Source: Nocardia exalbida NBRC 100660 (GTDB lineage: Bacteria > Actinomycetota > Actinomycetes > Mycobacteriales > Mycobacteriaceae). Taken from it: 63,230 nt of DNA. A program made the translations under genes and the position numbers. The stretch lies in the NCBI RefSeq assembly GCF_000308575.1, contig NZ_BAFZ01000076.1:1-63230 (forward strand). The letters are read 5' to 3'. The notes below the pieces were generated by a model. It was not told the origin of the DNA. It ran no database searches and saw nothing but the letters and a program-made list of their open reading frames with translations. Below are positions 43,403 through 52,099 of the stretch, one piece after another (position 1 is the stretch's first letter; each line of letters begins with the position of its first letter).

Positions 43403-44629
43403 ATGAGTTCGATCGCGCCCGTCCTGCGGCGCGCCCGGATCGCGAACTCGTTCGCGTTCGGTTCGCAGGGCTTCTTCCTCGCCGTCGTGCTGACCGAATT
43501 GCCGCAGCAGAAGGAGCATTTCGGCCTTTCGGACGGGGTGATCGCCGTTTCGGTGGTGCTGATCTCGTTGCTGGCGGGCGGCGGCAGTGTGCTGGCGGAG
43601 CGGCTGGCGCTGCGCTGGTCCAGCCGCGCGGCGATGCGGATCGGGCTGCTGCTCGTGGCCGTCACCGGCTCGGCGGCGGCGTTCGCCCCGAACACGGCCC
43701 TGCTGGTGGCAGCGCTCGGCTGCTACGGGACCGCGGTGGGGATCGTCGACGCGGGCACCAACATGCAGGCGGTGTTCATCCAGCACGGGTACGGCACGTT
43801 CATCCTGTCGTCGTTCTACGCCGCGTGGAGCGCCGGAACCATCGCCGGGGCGCTGTTCGTCTCGGGGTGCGAGGCGCTGGAGGTGACGCTGCGGGAATCG
43901 CTGCTGGTGGCCGCGGCGATCGTGCTGCTGCTCGGCTGGGCGCTCGGGCCGGGGTTGCTCGGCGCGCGGGACGCGGAGAGCAGTCCCATCGAGACCGCCG
44001 CACCCGGGCCGGCCGTCGCGCTGCGCGCGTATCTCGCACTCGGGATCGCGGCGGCGTTCGTCTTCGCCGTCGACCTGGCGGTGGGCAACTGGTCGGCCCT
44101 GTACCTCACCGATGACCTGCTCGCCGGTTCGGCGACCGCGGCACTCGCCTTCGCCGCGTATCAGGGGACGTCGCTGGTCGCCAGGGTCGCGGGCGATGCG
44201 CTGGTGCGCCGTTTCGGCCCGCGCAAGGTGGTGCGGACCGCGGCGGGCACGGGGGCTTTCGGCCTGGCGCTCGTGGTGGCCGCGCCGAGTCCGGCCGTCG
44301 CGATCGCGGGCTTCCTCGTGGCGGGCGCCGGGCTGCCCGTAATCGCACCGTTGTGCTTCAGCGCGGCCGGGCAACTGGCGACGGGGCGGGAACTCGACGC
44401 ACTGATCGCGCGTCTCAACCTGTTCAACTATGCGGGAACCCTGCTGGGCGGCGGCGTCGTCGGTGCGGTCGCGGCGAGTGCCGGGCACCGCGCGGGCTTC
44501 GTGATCCCGCTGCTGTTCGCCGTAGCTTTGATCGCCCTGTCCCGCGTCTTCCACTCCCAGCGCGTCGCGAGCGCGCCTACCGCTCCCCGCCCGGAGACGC
44601 TGGACCAGCCCACCGAGTCCGCGGGATAG
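43403..44629 (+). CDS. MFS transporter
   Basis: The 408-residue product has about twelve membrane segments with an MFS layout: IANSFAFGSQGFFLAVVL in helix 1, SGTIAGAL-like helix 5 (AAWSAGTIAGALFVSG), a hydrophilic mid-loop near residues 190-210, and a second half with FGPRKVVRTAAGTGAFG. It resembles the FucP/YbjJ-like group of inner-membrane exporters. The substrate is unknown. Divergent from the P450 gene. Confidence 0.88.
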   Translation: MSSIAPVLRRARIANSFAFGSQGFFLAVVLTELPQQKEHFGLSDGVIAVSVVLISLLAGGGSVLAERLALRWSSRAAMRIGLLLVAVTGSAAAFAPNTALLVAALGCYGTAVGIVDAGTNMQAVFIQHGYGTFILSSFYAAWSAGTIAGALFVSGCEALEVTLRESLLVAAAIVLLLGWALGPGLLGARDAESSPIETAAPGPAVALRAYLALGIAAAFVFAVDLAVGNWSALYLTDDLLAGSATAALAFAAYQGTSLVARVAGDALVRRFGPRKVVRTAAGTGAFGLALVVAAPSPAVAIAGFLVAGAGLPVIAPLCFSAAGQLATGRELDALIARLNLFNYAGTLLGGGVVGAVAASAGHRAGFVIPLLFAVALIALSRVFHSQRVASAPTAPRPETLDQPTESAG

Positions 44630-44739
44630 GCCGGGGCCGTCGTCGGCGCTGATCGAAGCGGTGGCGCCGACCAGCGGCACGGGCGACACCACGGACGGGT
44701 TGCCCGGCCGACTCCACGGCTGGGCACGCTGCACCGACG

Positions 44740-45020
44740 GCAGCCGGGTCGGCTTGGTCGAGCTCCCGGCCGCACGGTCACGCCGACCGCCACGGCAGGA
44801 ATCGCCTCGACCGCCGCGGCCGCCTGGGACGGCTGGTCCTCGAATCGGATTTCGTAGTCGGCGATGGCGCGGACGCACCAGCCCGTTTCGATGCGCACCG
44901 CGGCGTCGCCCATATCCACCAGTTTGATGTGTGGATTGACCCCGCGCGCTTCGGCTTCCGTGGACGAGGAGCCGCTGGAGAGCACCAGGGTGCCGGGATT
45001 CGAACGAGAATATAGACCAC
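44740..45020 (-). pseudogene. Possible protein remnant, family unknown
   Basis: Between the MFS and GNAT genes the minus strand reads a protein-like stretch without a start: NPGTLVLSSGSSSTEAEARG, then VNPHIKLVDMGDAAVRIETG and AIADYEIRFEDQ, before becoming low-complexity as it runs towards the MFS gene. There is no ribosome site, and upstream frames are closed near an AT-rich patch at about 45010-45040. It could be the 3' end of a lost gene. I do not recognise the family. Nothing else is seen in 44630-45067. Confidence 0.3.
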
Positions 45021-45067
45021 ATTTTAAGAAATGACATTCTCATCTGGTCATGTGCTCTGATGGAAGT

Positions 45068-45607
45068 ATGAGCAACCTCCCAGTCATCGTCGACCGGGCC
45101 GGGCTGTGGGATGCCGAAGCGCTCAGCGACGTCGCGGCGGCGGCCTTTCCGCTCGCGTGCCCGCCCGAGGCGACGCCCGAGGACATCGATGTCTTCGTCG
45201 GCGAAGCGCTGTCGGGCGAACGCTTCGGCGAATACCTCAGCGACCCGGCCAGGATCGTGCTCAAAGCCGTCGCGGACGACGAGATCGTCGGGTACGCGAT
45301 GCTGGTCACGGGCGGCCCGGCCGACCCGGCGGTGGCGGAATCGGCCGGGCCGCACCCGATGGTGGAGATCAGCAAGATGTACGTGCTACCCGGCCACCAC
45401 GGCACGGGGGTCTCCACCGCGCTGATGACGGCCGCGCTGGACTTGGCGCGCGCCGAGGGTCATCCCGGCGTCTGGCTCGGCGTCAACCAGGAGAACGCGC
45501 GCGCCCGGCGCTTCTACGCGAAGCACGGCTTCGCCGAGGTGGGCACCAGGACATTCACCGTCGGCAACCAGGTGCACAGCGACTACGTGCTGCGGCTGGT
45601 CTTCTAG
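45068..45607 (+). CDS. GNAT family N-acetyltransferase
   Basis: The 179-residue product has the acetyl-CoA site pattern ISKMYVLPGHHGTGVSTALM (Q/RxxGxG/A-like, here HHGTGV) and the C-terminal ENARARRFYAKHGFAEVGTR, both typical of GNAT enzymes acting on small molecules or protein termini. The acceptor is unknown. It is convergent with the hydrolase gene, 7 nt apart. Confidence 0.92.
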   Translation: MSNLPVIVDRAGLWDAEALSDVAAAAFPLACPPEATPEDIDVFVGEALSGERFGEYLSDPARIVLKAVADDEIVGYAMLVTGGPADPAVAESAGPHPMVEISKMYVLPGHHGTGVSTALMTAALDLARAEGHPGVWLGVNQENARARRFYAKHGFAEVGTRTFTVGNQVHSDYVLRLVF

Positions 45608-45614
45608 TTCCGGC

Positions 45615-46367
45615 TCAGCGCAGGAAATCCACGAGAGCGGTGTGGAACGCGGGGTTCACCACCGCCATCAGGTGATCGCCGGGCACCACGGCGAGCGCGC
45701 CGTTCGGCAGCGCCGCGGCGAGGCGCTCGGGTTCGGCGGCGAACGGGTCGTCGGCGCCCGCCAGCACCAGTGCGGGCACGGTGATGTCGGCCAGAGTCTC
45801 GATGGGACGGTCGTCGAGACCCGTCGCCACCGCGTGGATGGCGTCCACGTCGGCCCCCACCGCGTCGGCCAGCACCCGGAACATCCTCGCGGTCGGTGAC
45901 GCGCCCGCGCCGTCGCCGGTCATCGCGGCCTGCAGGTCGGGCAGGTCGATCACGCGGCGGTCGACGCCGCCGCAGTCCAGCACACCCGAACCGATGCCGC
46001 CGACGGCCAGCCGCCGCACTCGATGGTCGCTCGCGGCCACCATCAGCGAGATCACTCCGCCCATCGAGTATCCGACCTGCGCGACTTCGTCGAAGCCCAG
46101 CTCGTCGTAGAGCGCGCGCACGTCCCGCGCCATGGCCTGCCACGAGTACCGCGCCGCCTCGTGCGGCTTGCCGGAACGACCGTGGCCCCGCGCGTCCAGG
46201 GAGACCACGGTGTGCCCGGCGGCTTGCAGGGCTCCGACCACGCCGGTGCTCATCCAGTTCGCGTTGGTGTCCGCGACCACCCCGTGCTGCAGGACGACCG
46301 GGACGCCCTCGCCCTCCCAGACCCGGTAATTGAGTTCCAGGCCGTCCCATGTCTCAAACTTCGCCAT
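45615..46367 (-). CDS. Alpha/beta-fold hydrolase
   Basis: The 250-residue product has an oxyanion region VVLQHGVVADTNANW, RGHGRSGKP, the nucleophile elbow GYSMGG, an acid loop VLAGADDPF and a C-terminal GDHLMAV with His. All triad positions are present. It is soluble, without a signal peptide. The ATG at 46367 is supported by a TACGAT -10 element 6 nt upstream (leaderless). The substrate is unknown. Confidence 0.93.
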   Translation of the reverse strand: MAKFETWDGLELNYRVWEGEGVPVVLQHGVVADTNANWMSTGVVGALQAAGHTVVSLDARGHGRSGKPHEAARYSWQAMARDVRALYDELGFDEVAQVGYSMGGVISLMVAASDHRVRRLAVGGIGSGVLDCGGVDRRVIDLPDLQAAMTGDGAGASPTARMFRVLADAVGADVDAIHAVATGLDDRPIETLADITVPALVLAGADDPFAAEPERLAAALPNGALAVVPGDHLMAVVNPAFHTALVDFLR

Positions 46368-46373
46368 GCCGGG

Positions 46374-46379
46374 ATCGTA
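46374..46379 (-). promoter_or_regulatory. -10 element for leaderless hydrolase gene
   Basis: TACGAT on the minus strand, CCCGGC, then the ATG at 46367. Confidence 0.5.
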
Positions 46380-46431
46380 GTGCACGCCGCGGCCAGGGAC
46401 CGCCGAAGTGGACGTTCGGCCGAGACGCCGC

Positions 46432-47214
46432 TCAGCCCAGCAATCGGGCCCGCAGGGCGGCGATATCGCCGTCGGTGAGCCTCAGTCCGTCCCGGACGTA
46501 GGCGTCGAAACTGCCATAGGTCTGGGCGGCCTGGTCGAAGGCGGCGTCGAGCCAGGAGGCCTGGACACCGTTGAGCGGATCGTCCTGGCTCGCGTTGCGG
46601 AACCGGTTGGACAGGAGGTAGTCCTCGGTGACGGTGGCCCGATCCACCCCGAGCAGGGTGAGCAGCACCGCCGCCGTCCAGCCGGTGCGATCCTTGCCCG
46701 CGGTGCAGTGGAACAGCACCGCCCCGTCGGCGCCGGTGATGTCGCGCAGCACCGAGGCGAACGCCTCGTTCGCGCCCGGAGCGGTGATGAACGCGCGATA
46801 CAGCCCATCGCCTCCGGTGAGCGTGGTGGCGATGACCTCAGGTGGAGCCTGGCCGATCACGTCGGCCCAGTGCGCCGTCGCGCCGGCGGGCAGCCGGTCG
46901 GGGCCGAGCGCCCGCTCGTAGACGGTGCGCAGGTCGTGGACGGAGCGCACACGGCGATCGCTCAGCGCGGCCAGGTCCTCCGGCGTCGCGTTGTTCAGCT
47001 GCCCGGTGCGAAACACCCGACCGGTGCGCACGATCCGGCCGTCGGCCGTGCGGTACCCGCCGATGTCGCGGGCGTTCTGCACGCCCTGCAGGTGCAGGGC
47101 GGGATCGGCTACGACGGCCGCGGGCGGGTCGGCCTGCGCGATGCCTGCTACCGGTCCGAACGCGACCGCCAGACCGGCTGCCATCGCGACCGGGGCACGG
47201 AAACCACGGGCCAT
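46432..47214 (-). CDS. Exported PtpB-like tyrosine/lipid phosphatase
   Basis: The 260-residue product has the P-loop HCTAGKDRTGWT of the PtpB family, in which the Lys and Asp after the Cys mark dual protein and phosphoinositide phosphatases such as M. tuberculosis PtpB. The N-terminal NARDIGGYRTADGRIVRTG and YLLSNRFRN segments also match. Unlike mycobacterial PtpB, it begins with a clear Sec-type signal peptide (APVAMAAGLAVAFGPVAGIA, then QADPP), so it should be exported. It could act on host or environmental phosphates. The ATG at 47214 begins the signal. Confidence 0.9.
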   Translation of the reverse strand: MARGFRAPVAMAAGLAVAFGPVAGIAQADPPAAVVADPALHLQGVQNARDIGGYRTADGRIVRTGRVFRTGQLNNATPEDLAALSDRRVRSVHDLRTVYERALGPDRLPAGATAHWADVIGQAPPEVIATTLTGGDGLYRAFITAPGANEAFASVLRDITGADGAVLFHCTAGKDRTGWTAAVLLTLLGVDRATVTEDYLLSNRFRNASQDDPLNGVQASWLDAAFDQAAQTYGSFDAYVRDGLRLTDGDIAALRARLLG

Positions 47215-47281
47215 TCGGCTGCTCCAATCATCGGTTTTCGGGCTCGCGCCCGTCATTCTCGCCGCAGGGTCGAGGTCGGCC

Positions 47282-48298
47282 TCAGGCCGCGACTTCGAAC
47301 CGCGACAGCGCGAGAAGGCGCGAGATGGCGCGCAGGTACTTCTTGCGGTAACCGCCCTCGAGCATCTCGGCGGAGAAGATCTCGTCGAGTTTCGCACCCG
47401 ACACCGTCACCGGGATGCTCGCGTCGTAGAGCCGGTCGGCCAGCACCACGATGCGCAGCGCCACGGCCTGATCGGTGACCGGATGCACGTTGGAGACGAA
47501 CACCGACGACACTCCGGAGATCAGCGCGCCGTACTTCGACGGATGCAGCGTGCTGAGGTGCTTCAGCAGCGCGTCGAACTCGTCGAGGGTGGCGCCCGGT
47601 GTGCTCGCGGCCCGCTCGGCGAGCACCTCCGGCGCGGTGGGCGCCGGGGCGGGCGGAAGGTCGCGGTGGCGGTAGTCCGGCCCGTCGACGCGCACCGCCT
47701 CGAAGATGGCGCCCAGCTTCTTGATCTCGCGCAGGAAATCCTGTGCGGCGAAACGTCCTTCGCCGAGCTGACCCGGCAAGGTGTTCGACGTGGCCGCGAT
47801 CGAGACGCCTGCGGCGGACAGTTCGGTGAGCAACCGGGATACCAGCATGGTGTCGCCGGGATCGTCGAGTTCGAATTCGTCGATGCACAGCACGCTGTTG
47901 CCCGACAGGCGCTCGAGAGCGTTGGCGAAACCGAGCGCGCCGACCAGATTGGTCAGCTCACCGAACGTGCCGAACGACTTGGGTGCGGGCGAGCTGTGGA
48001 AGATCGAGGCCAGCAGGTGTGTCTTGCCGACACCGAACCCACCGTCCAGATACAGGCCCGCGCCGCTCACCTGCTTCTTCTTACCGAAGAAGCTCTTCTT
48101 GCCGGCGGCCTTGCTGATCTTGGCGACCTGCCCGGCGAACTCCTCGGCCTTGCCGACCGCGGCCGCCTGGCTCGGTTCCTTCGGGTCGGGAATGTAGGAG
48201 GCGAAACTCACCTCGTCGAACATGGGCGGAGGCACCATCTGGGCGACGAGCTGATCGGCCGGGACCTCCGGGTGCCGATCGACGAGGCGTTCTTGCAT
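47282..48298 (-). CDS. zapE: ZapE/AFG1-like ATPase
   Basis: The 338-residue AAA+-like ATPase has Walker A GFGVGKTH, Walker B LCIDEFELDDPGD and sensor region AATSNTLPGQL, the signature of the AFG1/ZapE family, linked to division-site and membrane-protein quality control in other bacteria. A Lys-rich insertion (KAAGKKSFFGKKKQ) precedes the Walker A. It matches Rv2670c by position. Leaderless start likely: TAGGCT lies 6 nt before the ATG. Confidence 0.94.
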   Translation of the reverse strand: MQERLVDRHPEVPADQLVAQMVPPPMFDEVSFASYIPDPKEPSQAAAVGKAEEFAGQVAKISKAAGKKSFFGKKKQVSGAGLYLDGGFGVGKTHLLASIFHSSPAPKSFGTFGELTNLVGALGFANALERLSGNSVLCIDEFELDDPGDTMLVSRLLTELSAAGVSIAATSNTLPGQLGEGRFAAQDFLREIKKLGAIFEAVRVDGPDYRHRDLPPAPAPTAPEVLAERAASTPGATLDEFDALLKHLSTLHPSKYGALISGVSSVFVSNVHPVTDQAVALRIVVLADRLYDASIPVTVSGAKLDEIFSAEMLEGGYRKKYLRAISRLLALSRFEVAA

Positions 48299-48304
48299 GA
48301 ACGA

Positions 48305-48310
48305 AGCCTA
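48305..48310 (-). promoter_or_regulatory. -10 element for leaderless zapE
   Basis: TAGGCT on the minus strand, TCGTTC, then the ATG at 48298, all within the 35-nt gap to the divergent reductase gene. Confidence 0.5.
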
Positions 48311-48333
48311 GAGACGTGGTGTGATCTGGTCTC

Positions 48334-49095
48334 ATGCAGCGTAGCCAGAATGCGATCCAGCTCACAGGACTCGGCCCCGACGACCTCGCGCAGTTGTACG
48401 CCTTCCCCACCGCGCTCGACGCGCCGTTGGTCAGGGCCAATTTCGTCTCCAGCATCGACGGCGCAGCGACCAGCGGTAACCTCACCGAAGGACTGGGCAC
48501 GCCGGCCGACCGGACGGTGTTCATGTTGCTGCGGGAACTGGCCGAGGTGATCGTGGTCGGCGCGGGCACGGCGCGCGCGGAGAACTACGGCGGGGCGCGT
48601 ACCGACCCGGCGCGCAGGCGCGCGTTCCACGAGCGCGGCATCGGGGGCCATCCCGACGGCGCCCCGCCGCCGATCGCGGTGGTCACGGCGAGCGCTGCGC
48701 TCGACCCGGGCGCGCGCCTGTTCACCGATACCCAGGTGCCGCCGCTGATCATCACGACCGTCACCGCGCCCGCCGACCGTAAACAGCGCTTGGCGGACGC
48801 GGGCGCCGAGGTGATCGAAGCGGGTGACATCGCGGTGACGCCGGGCGGCCTGCTGCGGGTACTCACCGAGCGCGGCCTGCTGCGTGTGCTCACCGAGGGC
48901 GGGCCGCACCTGTTCGGCGAGCTGCTGGAGGCCGACGTGGTCGACGAACTCTGCCTGACCACCGCACCGCTGCTGGTCGGCGGCGCGGCGCGGCGAATCT
49001 CGCTGTCCGCCCACGAGTTCCGCCTCCGCATGACGCGCGCGCACGTGCTGCTGGACGACGACGGCACGATGCTCACCCGGTGGGCCCGTCGATGA
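48334..49095 (+). CDS. Pyrimidine reductase family protein (RibD C-terminal/DHFR-like)
   Basis: The 253-residue product has the RibD reductase fold: RANFVSSIDGAATSGN, VIVVGAGTARAENYG, and TEGGPHLFGELLEADVVDELCLT. Such enzymes reduce the ribosyl side chain in riboflavin synthesis; the M. tuberculosis homologue Rv2671 is known as a dihydrofolate reductase-like protein. A short internal repeat (VLTERGLLRVLTEGG) is visible near residue 180. It is divergent from zapE with only 35 nt between starts. Confidence 0.9.
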   Translation: MQRSQNAIQLTGLGPDDLAQLYAFPTALDAPLVRANFVSSIDGAATSGNLTEGLGTPADRTVFMLLRELAEVIVVGAGTARAENYGGARTDPARRRAFHERGIGGHPDGAPPPIAVVTASAALDPGARLFTDTQVPPLIITTVTAPADRKQRLADAGAEVIEAGDIAVTPGGLLRVLTERGLLRVLTEGGPHLFGELLEADVVDELCLTTAPLLVGGAARRISLSAHEFRLRMTRAHVLLDDDGTMLTRWARR

Positions 49096-49126
49096 AACAA
49101 CCACCCGAACCTGGCAGGCTGTAGCA

Positions 49127-50674
49127 ATGCGCTGGACTCGGGCCGCCGTGCTTGCCGCCACCCTCTCGATCGTGACCGCCGGTTGCGGCGCGGGACCGTC
49201 GGATCGTCCCGGTGTCGCGGTGCAGCGCCCGCCCGTCGCGGGCACCGCGACGACCTCCGCCGCACCCGCGCCGCCGCCGAGCGCCGAGCTACCCAAGACC
49301 GACCTCAGCTGGCGTGAATGCACCCAGCCGACCTTGGATCAGCTCGGGCTGGGTCCCGCGCCCGCGGGGCTGGTGCTCGACTGCGCCGAGTACTCCACCC
49401 CGATCGACTCGACCGGCGCGGTGCTGGGCAGCTTCCGCGCCGGCGCGTTGCGGGCCAGGCTGGCGCAGACCCCCGCCGACGCGCCGCCGCTGGTGCTCAC
49501 CTCCGGTTCGGATCGCTCGTCCTCCGCCACTCTGGCCGGATTGGCCGCGGGCCCGGCCTCCGCACTGCTGGCCGCCCGCCCGATCGTCGCGGTGGACCGG
49601 CGCGGCATCGGCACCTCACAGCCGATCGACTGCCTGCCCGCGGACATCCGCCGCGGCCTGGCCGAGAACGCCCAGTCCGCGGGCGACCCGGTGGCGCGGA
49701 TGACGAAGCTGAGCCAGGACGGCACCATCGCCTGCCGCGACTTCCTGCAGCCCTACGAGGGCGCCTTCGACGCGCCGCACGCCGCCGACGACATCGAACA
49801 ATTGCGCAGGCAGTGGCAGGTGGAGCACATCGCGCTGCTGGGCACGGGCAACGGCGCGAAGGTCGCGCTCAGCTACGCCCGCAAATACGGTGACCATCTC
49901 GCCCGGCTGACGCTCGACTCCCCCGAGCCGGTCGGGACCGACTCCGTGACCCGTGCCGAACAAGCCGTGCAGGGCGCCGAAGCGGCGCTGACGGCGTTCG
50001 CGCAGCGCTGCGTCGGCGTCGGCTGCTCGCTCGGCGCCGACCCGCGCGCCGCGGTCATCGATCTGGTGAACCGGGCCGCGAGCGGTGGCCTCGGCGACAT
50101 CTCGGCGAACGCCCTGCTCACCGCGGTGTCGGGCTTCCTCGGCAGCCCGCGTGCCGACCAGGCCACTCGGGTCGCCGAGCTGTCCGACGCGCTCGCCGCG
50201 GCCGGACGCGGCGACCGGGGCCCGCTGGACGCTCTGATCACCCGGGAAAGCGCGGCTATCGCGAGCGACGGCCAGTTCGTCAACCGGTGCACCGACACGC
50301 AGCTGCCACCGACGCCGGACAAGGCCACCGAGCTCGCAGGCACCTGGGCGGGCAAGTATCCCGTCTTCGGCAAAGCGGCGGCCATCGGACTGATGGAGTG
50401 CGCCGCCTGGCCGGTGTCGACCGCACCACCGATGCCGGAGAAGCTGGGTATCCCGGTGCTCGTGCTCGGCGGGGTCGCCGACCCGGTGGTCGGCAACGGT
50501 GGTCAGTCGTCGGTGACCGGCGCGCTCGGTTCCGCAGGCGCCCGTCACGCGGCGCTGTCCTGGCAGGGCTTCGGCCATCCGGTGGCCACGCACTCGGGCT
50601 GCGCGCAGCGGGCGGTCATCGACTATCTGAAGGACGGCAAACTCCCCGCAGACGGTACCGCCTGCCCGGCCTAG
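49127..50674 (+). CDS. Alpha/beta-hydrolase-fold lipoprotein lacking the nucleophile serine
   Basis: The 515-residue product has a signal peptide with lipobox VTAGC (Cys about residue 24) and the layout of TAP-like secreted proteases/peptidases: VAVDRRGIGTSQP, DIEQLRRQWQVEHIALL, LARLTLDSPEP, an acid loop VLVLGGVADPV and QGFGHPVATHSGC with His, followed by the C-terminal CAQRAVIDYL TAP pattern. The nucleophile elbow normally GxSxG reads GTGNG, so the Ser is Gly. Catalysis by the usual triad therefore seems impossible. It matches Rv2672 by position, and lies 31 nt after the reductase gene. Confidence 0.88.
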   Translation: MRWTRAAVLAATLSIVTAGCGAGPSDRPGVAVQRPPVAGTATTSAAPAPPPSAELPKTDLSWRECTQPTLDQLGLGPAPAGLVLDCAEYSTPIDSTGAVLGSFRAGALRARLAQTPADAPPLVLTSGSDRSSSATLAGLAAGPASALLAARPIVAVDRRGIGTSQPIDCLPADIRRGLAENAQSAGDPVARMTKLSQDGTIACRDFLQPYEGAFDAPHAADDIEQLRRQWQVEHIALLGTGNGAKVALSYARKYGDHLARLTLDSPEPVGTDSVTRAEQAVQGAEAALTAFAQRCVGVGCSLGADPRAAVIDLVNRAASGGLGDISANALLTAVSGFLGSPRADQATRVAELSDALAAAGRGDRGPLDALITRESAAIASDGQFVNRCTDTQLPPTPDKATELAGTWAGKYPVFGKAAAIGLMECAAWPVSTAPPMPEKLGIPVLVLGGVADPVVGNGGQSSVTGALGSAGARHAALSWQGFGHPVATHSGCAQRAVIDYLKDGKLPADGTACPA

Positions 50675-50702
50675 CGCCGCTCGAGCGGCCGATCGAGCGG
50701 CG
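50675..50702 (+). terminator. Hairpin after the hydrolase-fold lipoprotein gene
   Basis: A perfect 10-bp stem CGCCGCTCGA/TCGAGCGGCG with an 8-nt loop begins right after the stop codon. There is no U-tract. Confidence 0.5.
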
Positions 50703-50743
50703 GGTCGGGCAGGTCCGGCCAACCGCCGGTAACCGATCCGGTG

Positions 50744-50749
50744 TACCGT
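50744..50749 (+). promoter_or_regulatory. -10 element for leaderless aftC
   Basis: TACCGT, GCCCCA, then the GTG at 50756. Confidence 0.5.
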
Positions 50750-50755
50750 GCCCCA

Positions 50756-52099
50756 GTGTTCCTTCGACCGCTCGAGCCCCGGACCGCTCGCACCACCGCC
50801 GAGGTGATCAAGTTCGCACTCTGGCCCCTGGCGGTCATGACCGTGCTGAACCGGGTTTTCATCAAGGCTGTCAACGGCTTCATCACCGACGACTACCGGC
50901 CGGTCTACCAGGCATCGCTCGACTTCTTGAACGGGCGTCCGGTGTACACCGCGAACTTCGACTCGGTGGACCCGCATTATCTGTACCCGCCCAGCGGCAC
51001 CCTGCTGATCGCGCCGATCGCGGCCATCGACTACGAGAAGTCGCGCTGGCTGTTCATCGCCCTGAACGCGATCGCGATTCTCCTCGCCTGGTACCTGCTG
51101 CTGCGGCTGTTCCGCTACACGCTGAACTCGGTCGCCGCGCCCGCGCTGCTGCTGGCGATGTTCACGTCCGAAACCGTGATCAACACACTCGTGTTCACCA
51201 ACGTCAACGGCTGCGTGCTGCTGGCGGAGCTGATCTTCATCCACCTGCTGCTGAAACGGCGAGACCTCTGGGCGGGCGCCGCGCTCGGATTGAGTATCGC
51301 GGTCAAACCGACACTCGCTCCGTTGCTTTTGATCGCGCTCGTGCGCGGGCAGTGGAAGGTGTTCGTCACCGCGCTCGGCGTGCCGCTGGGGTTGACCGCG
51401 ATCGCCTGGCCGCTGTCGAAGGATCCTGAGAAGTTCCTCACCCGCACCGCGCCCTACATCTTCGAATCGCGCGACTACTTCAACAGCGCGATCGTCGGCA
51501 ACGGCGAGTACTACGGGCTGCCGCCGTGGCTGACCTGGGGTATGCGCGTGGTGCTCGGTGTGCTCGTGCTGATCTCGCTGTGGCTGCTGTACCGCTACTA
51601 CCGCGAGGACGAGCTGTTCTTCGTCTGCACCGCCTCCGGCGTGCTGCTGACCGCCTCGTTCCTGCTCAGCTCGCTGGGGCAGATGTACTACTCGATGATG
51701 CTGTTCCCGTTCCTGATGACGGTGGTGCTGCGCAACTCGGTGCTGCGCAACTGGCCGGCCTGGCTGGCGATCTTCGGGTTCATGAGCTACGACAAGTGGC
51801 TGTCGGACCGCTGGCAGCACATCGGCCGCAACCTGGAGTACCTGCGCATCACCTTCGGCTGGGGCCTGCTGCTCATCGTGGTGTTCTGTGTGCTCGGCGA
51901 CCGCTATCTGGCCGCGCGGCGGGAAGGCAGGCTGCCGTTCGGCATCGATCCCGCGTGGATGAGGTCCGCGCCGGACCCGCGCGGCGAGGCGCCGCAGCGT
52001 CCCGTCCCGGCGGCCGACTCGGCCCCGGCCGCGGAAACCCCCAGGCCACACAACGGCTCGGCGCCGGTGGAGCAGAATCGTATTAGCGTGGAACCATGA
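50756..52099 (+). CDS. aftC: Arabinofuranosyltransferase AftC
   Basis: AftC adds alpha-1,3 branches to arabinan in arabinogalactan and lipoarabinomannan, using decaprenyl-phospho-arabinose at the outer face of the membrane. The 447-residue product is a multi-pass GT-C enzyme with early acidic loop FITDDYRPVYQ (catalytic-type DDY), VDPHYLYPPSGTLL, NGCVLLAELIFIHLLLK and a Pro/Ala-rich cytoplasmic tail. The GTG at 50756 is supported by the -10 element; an in-frame GTG 15 nt earlier is the alternative. Position equals Rv2673. It overlaps msrB by 4 nt. Confidence 0.93.
   Translation: MFLRPLEPRTARTTAEVIKFALWPLAVMTVLNRVFIKAVNGFITDDYRPVYQASLDFLNGRPVYTANFDSVDPHYLYPPSGTLLIAPIAAIDYEKSRWLFIALNAIAILLAWYLLLRLFRYTLNSVAAPALLLAMFTSETVINTLVFTNVNGCVLLAELIFIHLLLKRRDLWAGAALGLSIAVKPTLAPLLLIALVRGQWKVFVTALGVPLGLTAIAWPLSKDPEKFLTRTAPYIFESRDYFNSAIVGNGEYYGLPPWLTWGMRVVLGVLVLISLWLLYRYYREDELFFVCTASGVLLTASFLLSSLGQMYYSMMLFPFLMTVVLRNSVLRNWPAWLAIFGFMSYDKWLSDRWQHIGRNLEYLRITFGWGLLLIVVFCVLGDRYLAARREGRLPFGIDPAWMRSAPDPRGEAPQRPVPAADSAPAAETPRPHNGSAPVEQNRISVEP

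Noticed and set aside
44428..44739. Continuation of the minus-strand remnant frame into the MFS gene
   Set aside because: Here it becomes Arg/Pro/Ser-rich low complexity and lies antisense to the MFS C-terminus, so the protein-like part ends before this.
44990..45020. GTTCGAATCCC on the minus strand, like a tRNA T-arm
   Set aside because: No acceptor, D- or anticodon arms can be folded around it, and the T-stem does not pair fully.
49616..52051. Very long open frame on the minus strand opposite the hydrolase-fold lipoprotein and aftC
   Set aside because: Its translation is Arg/Gly/Gln-rich without domains and it lies antisense to two clear genes. Such mirror frames are common in DNA this GC-rich.
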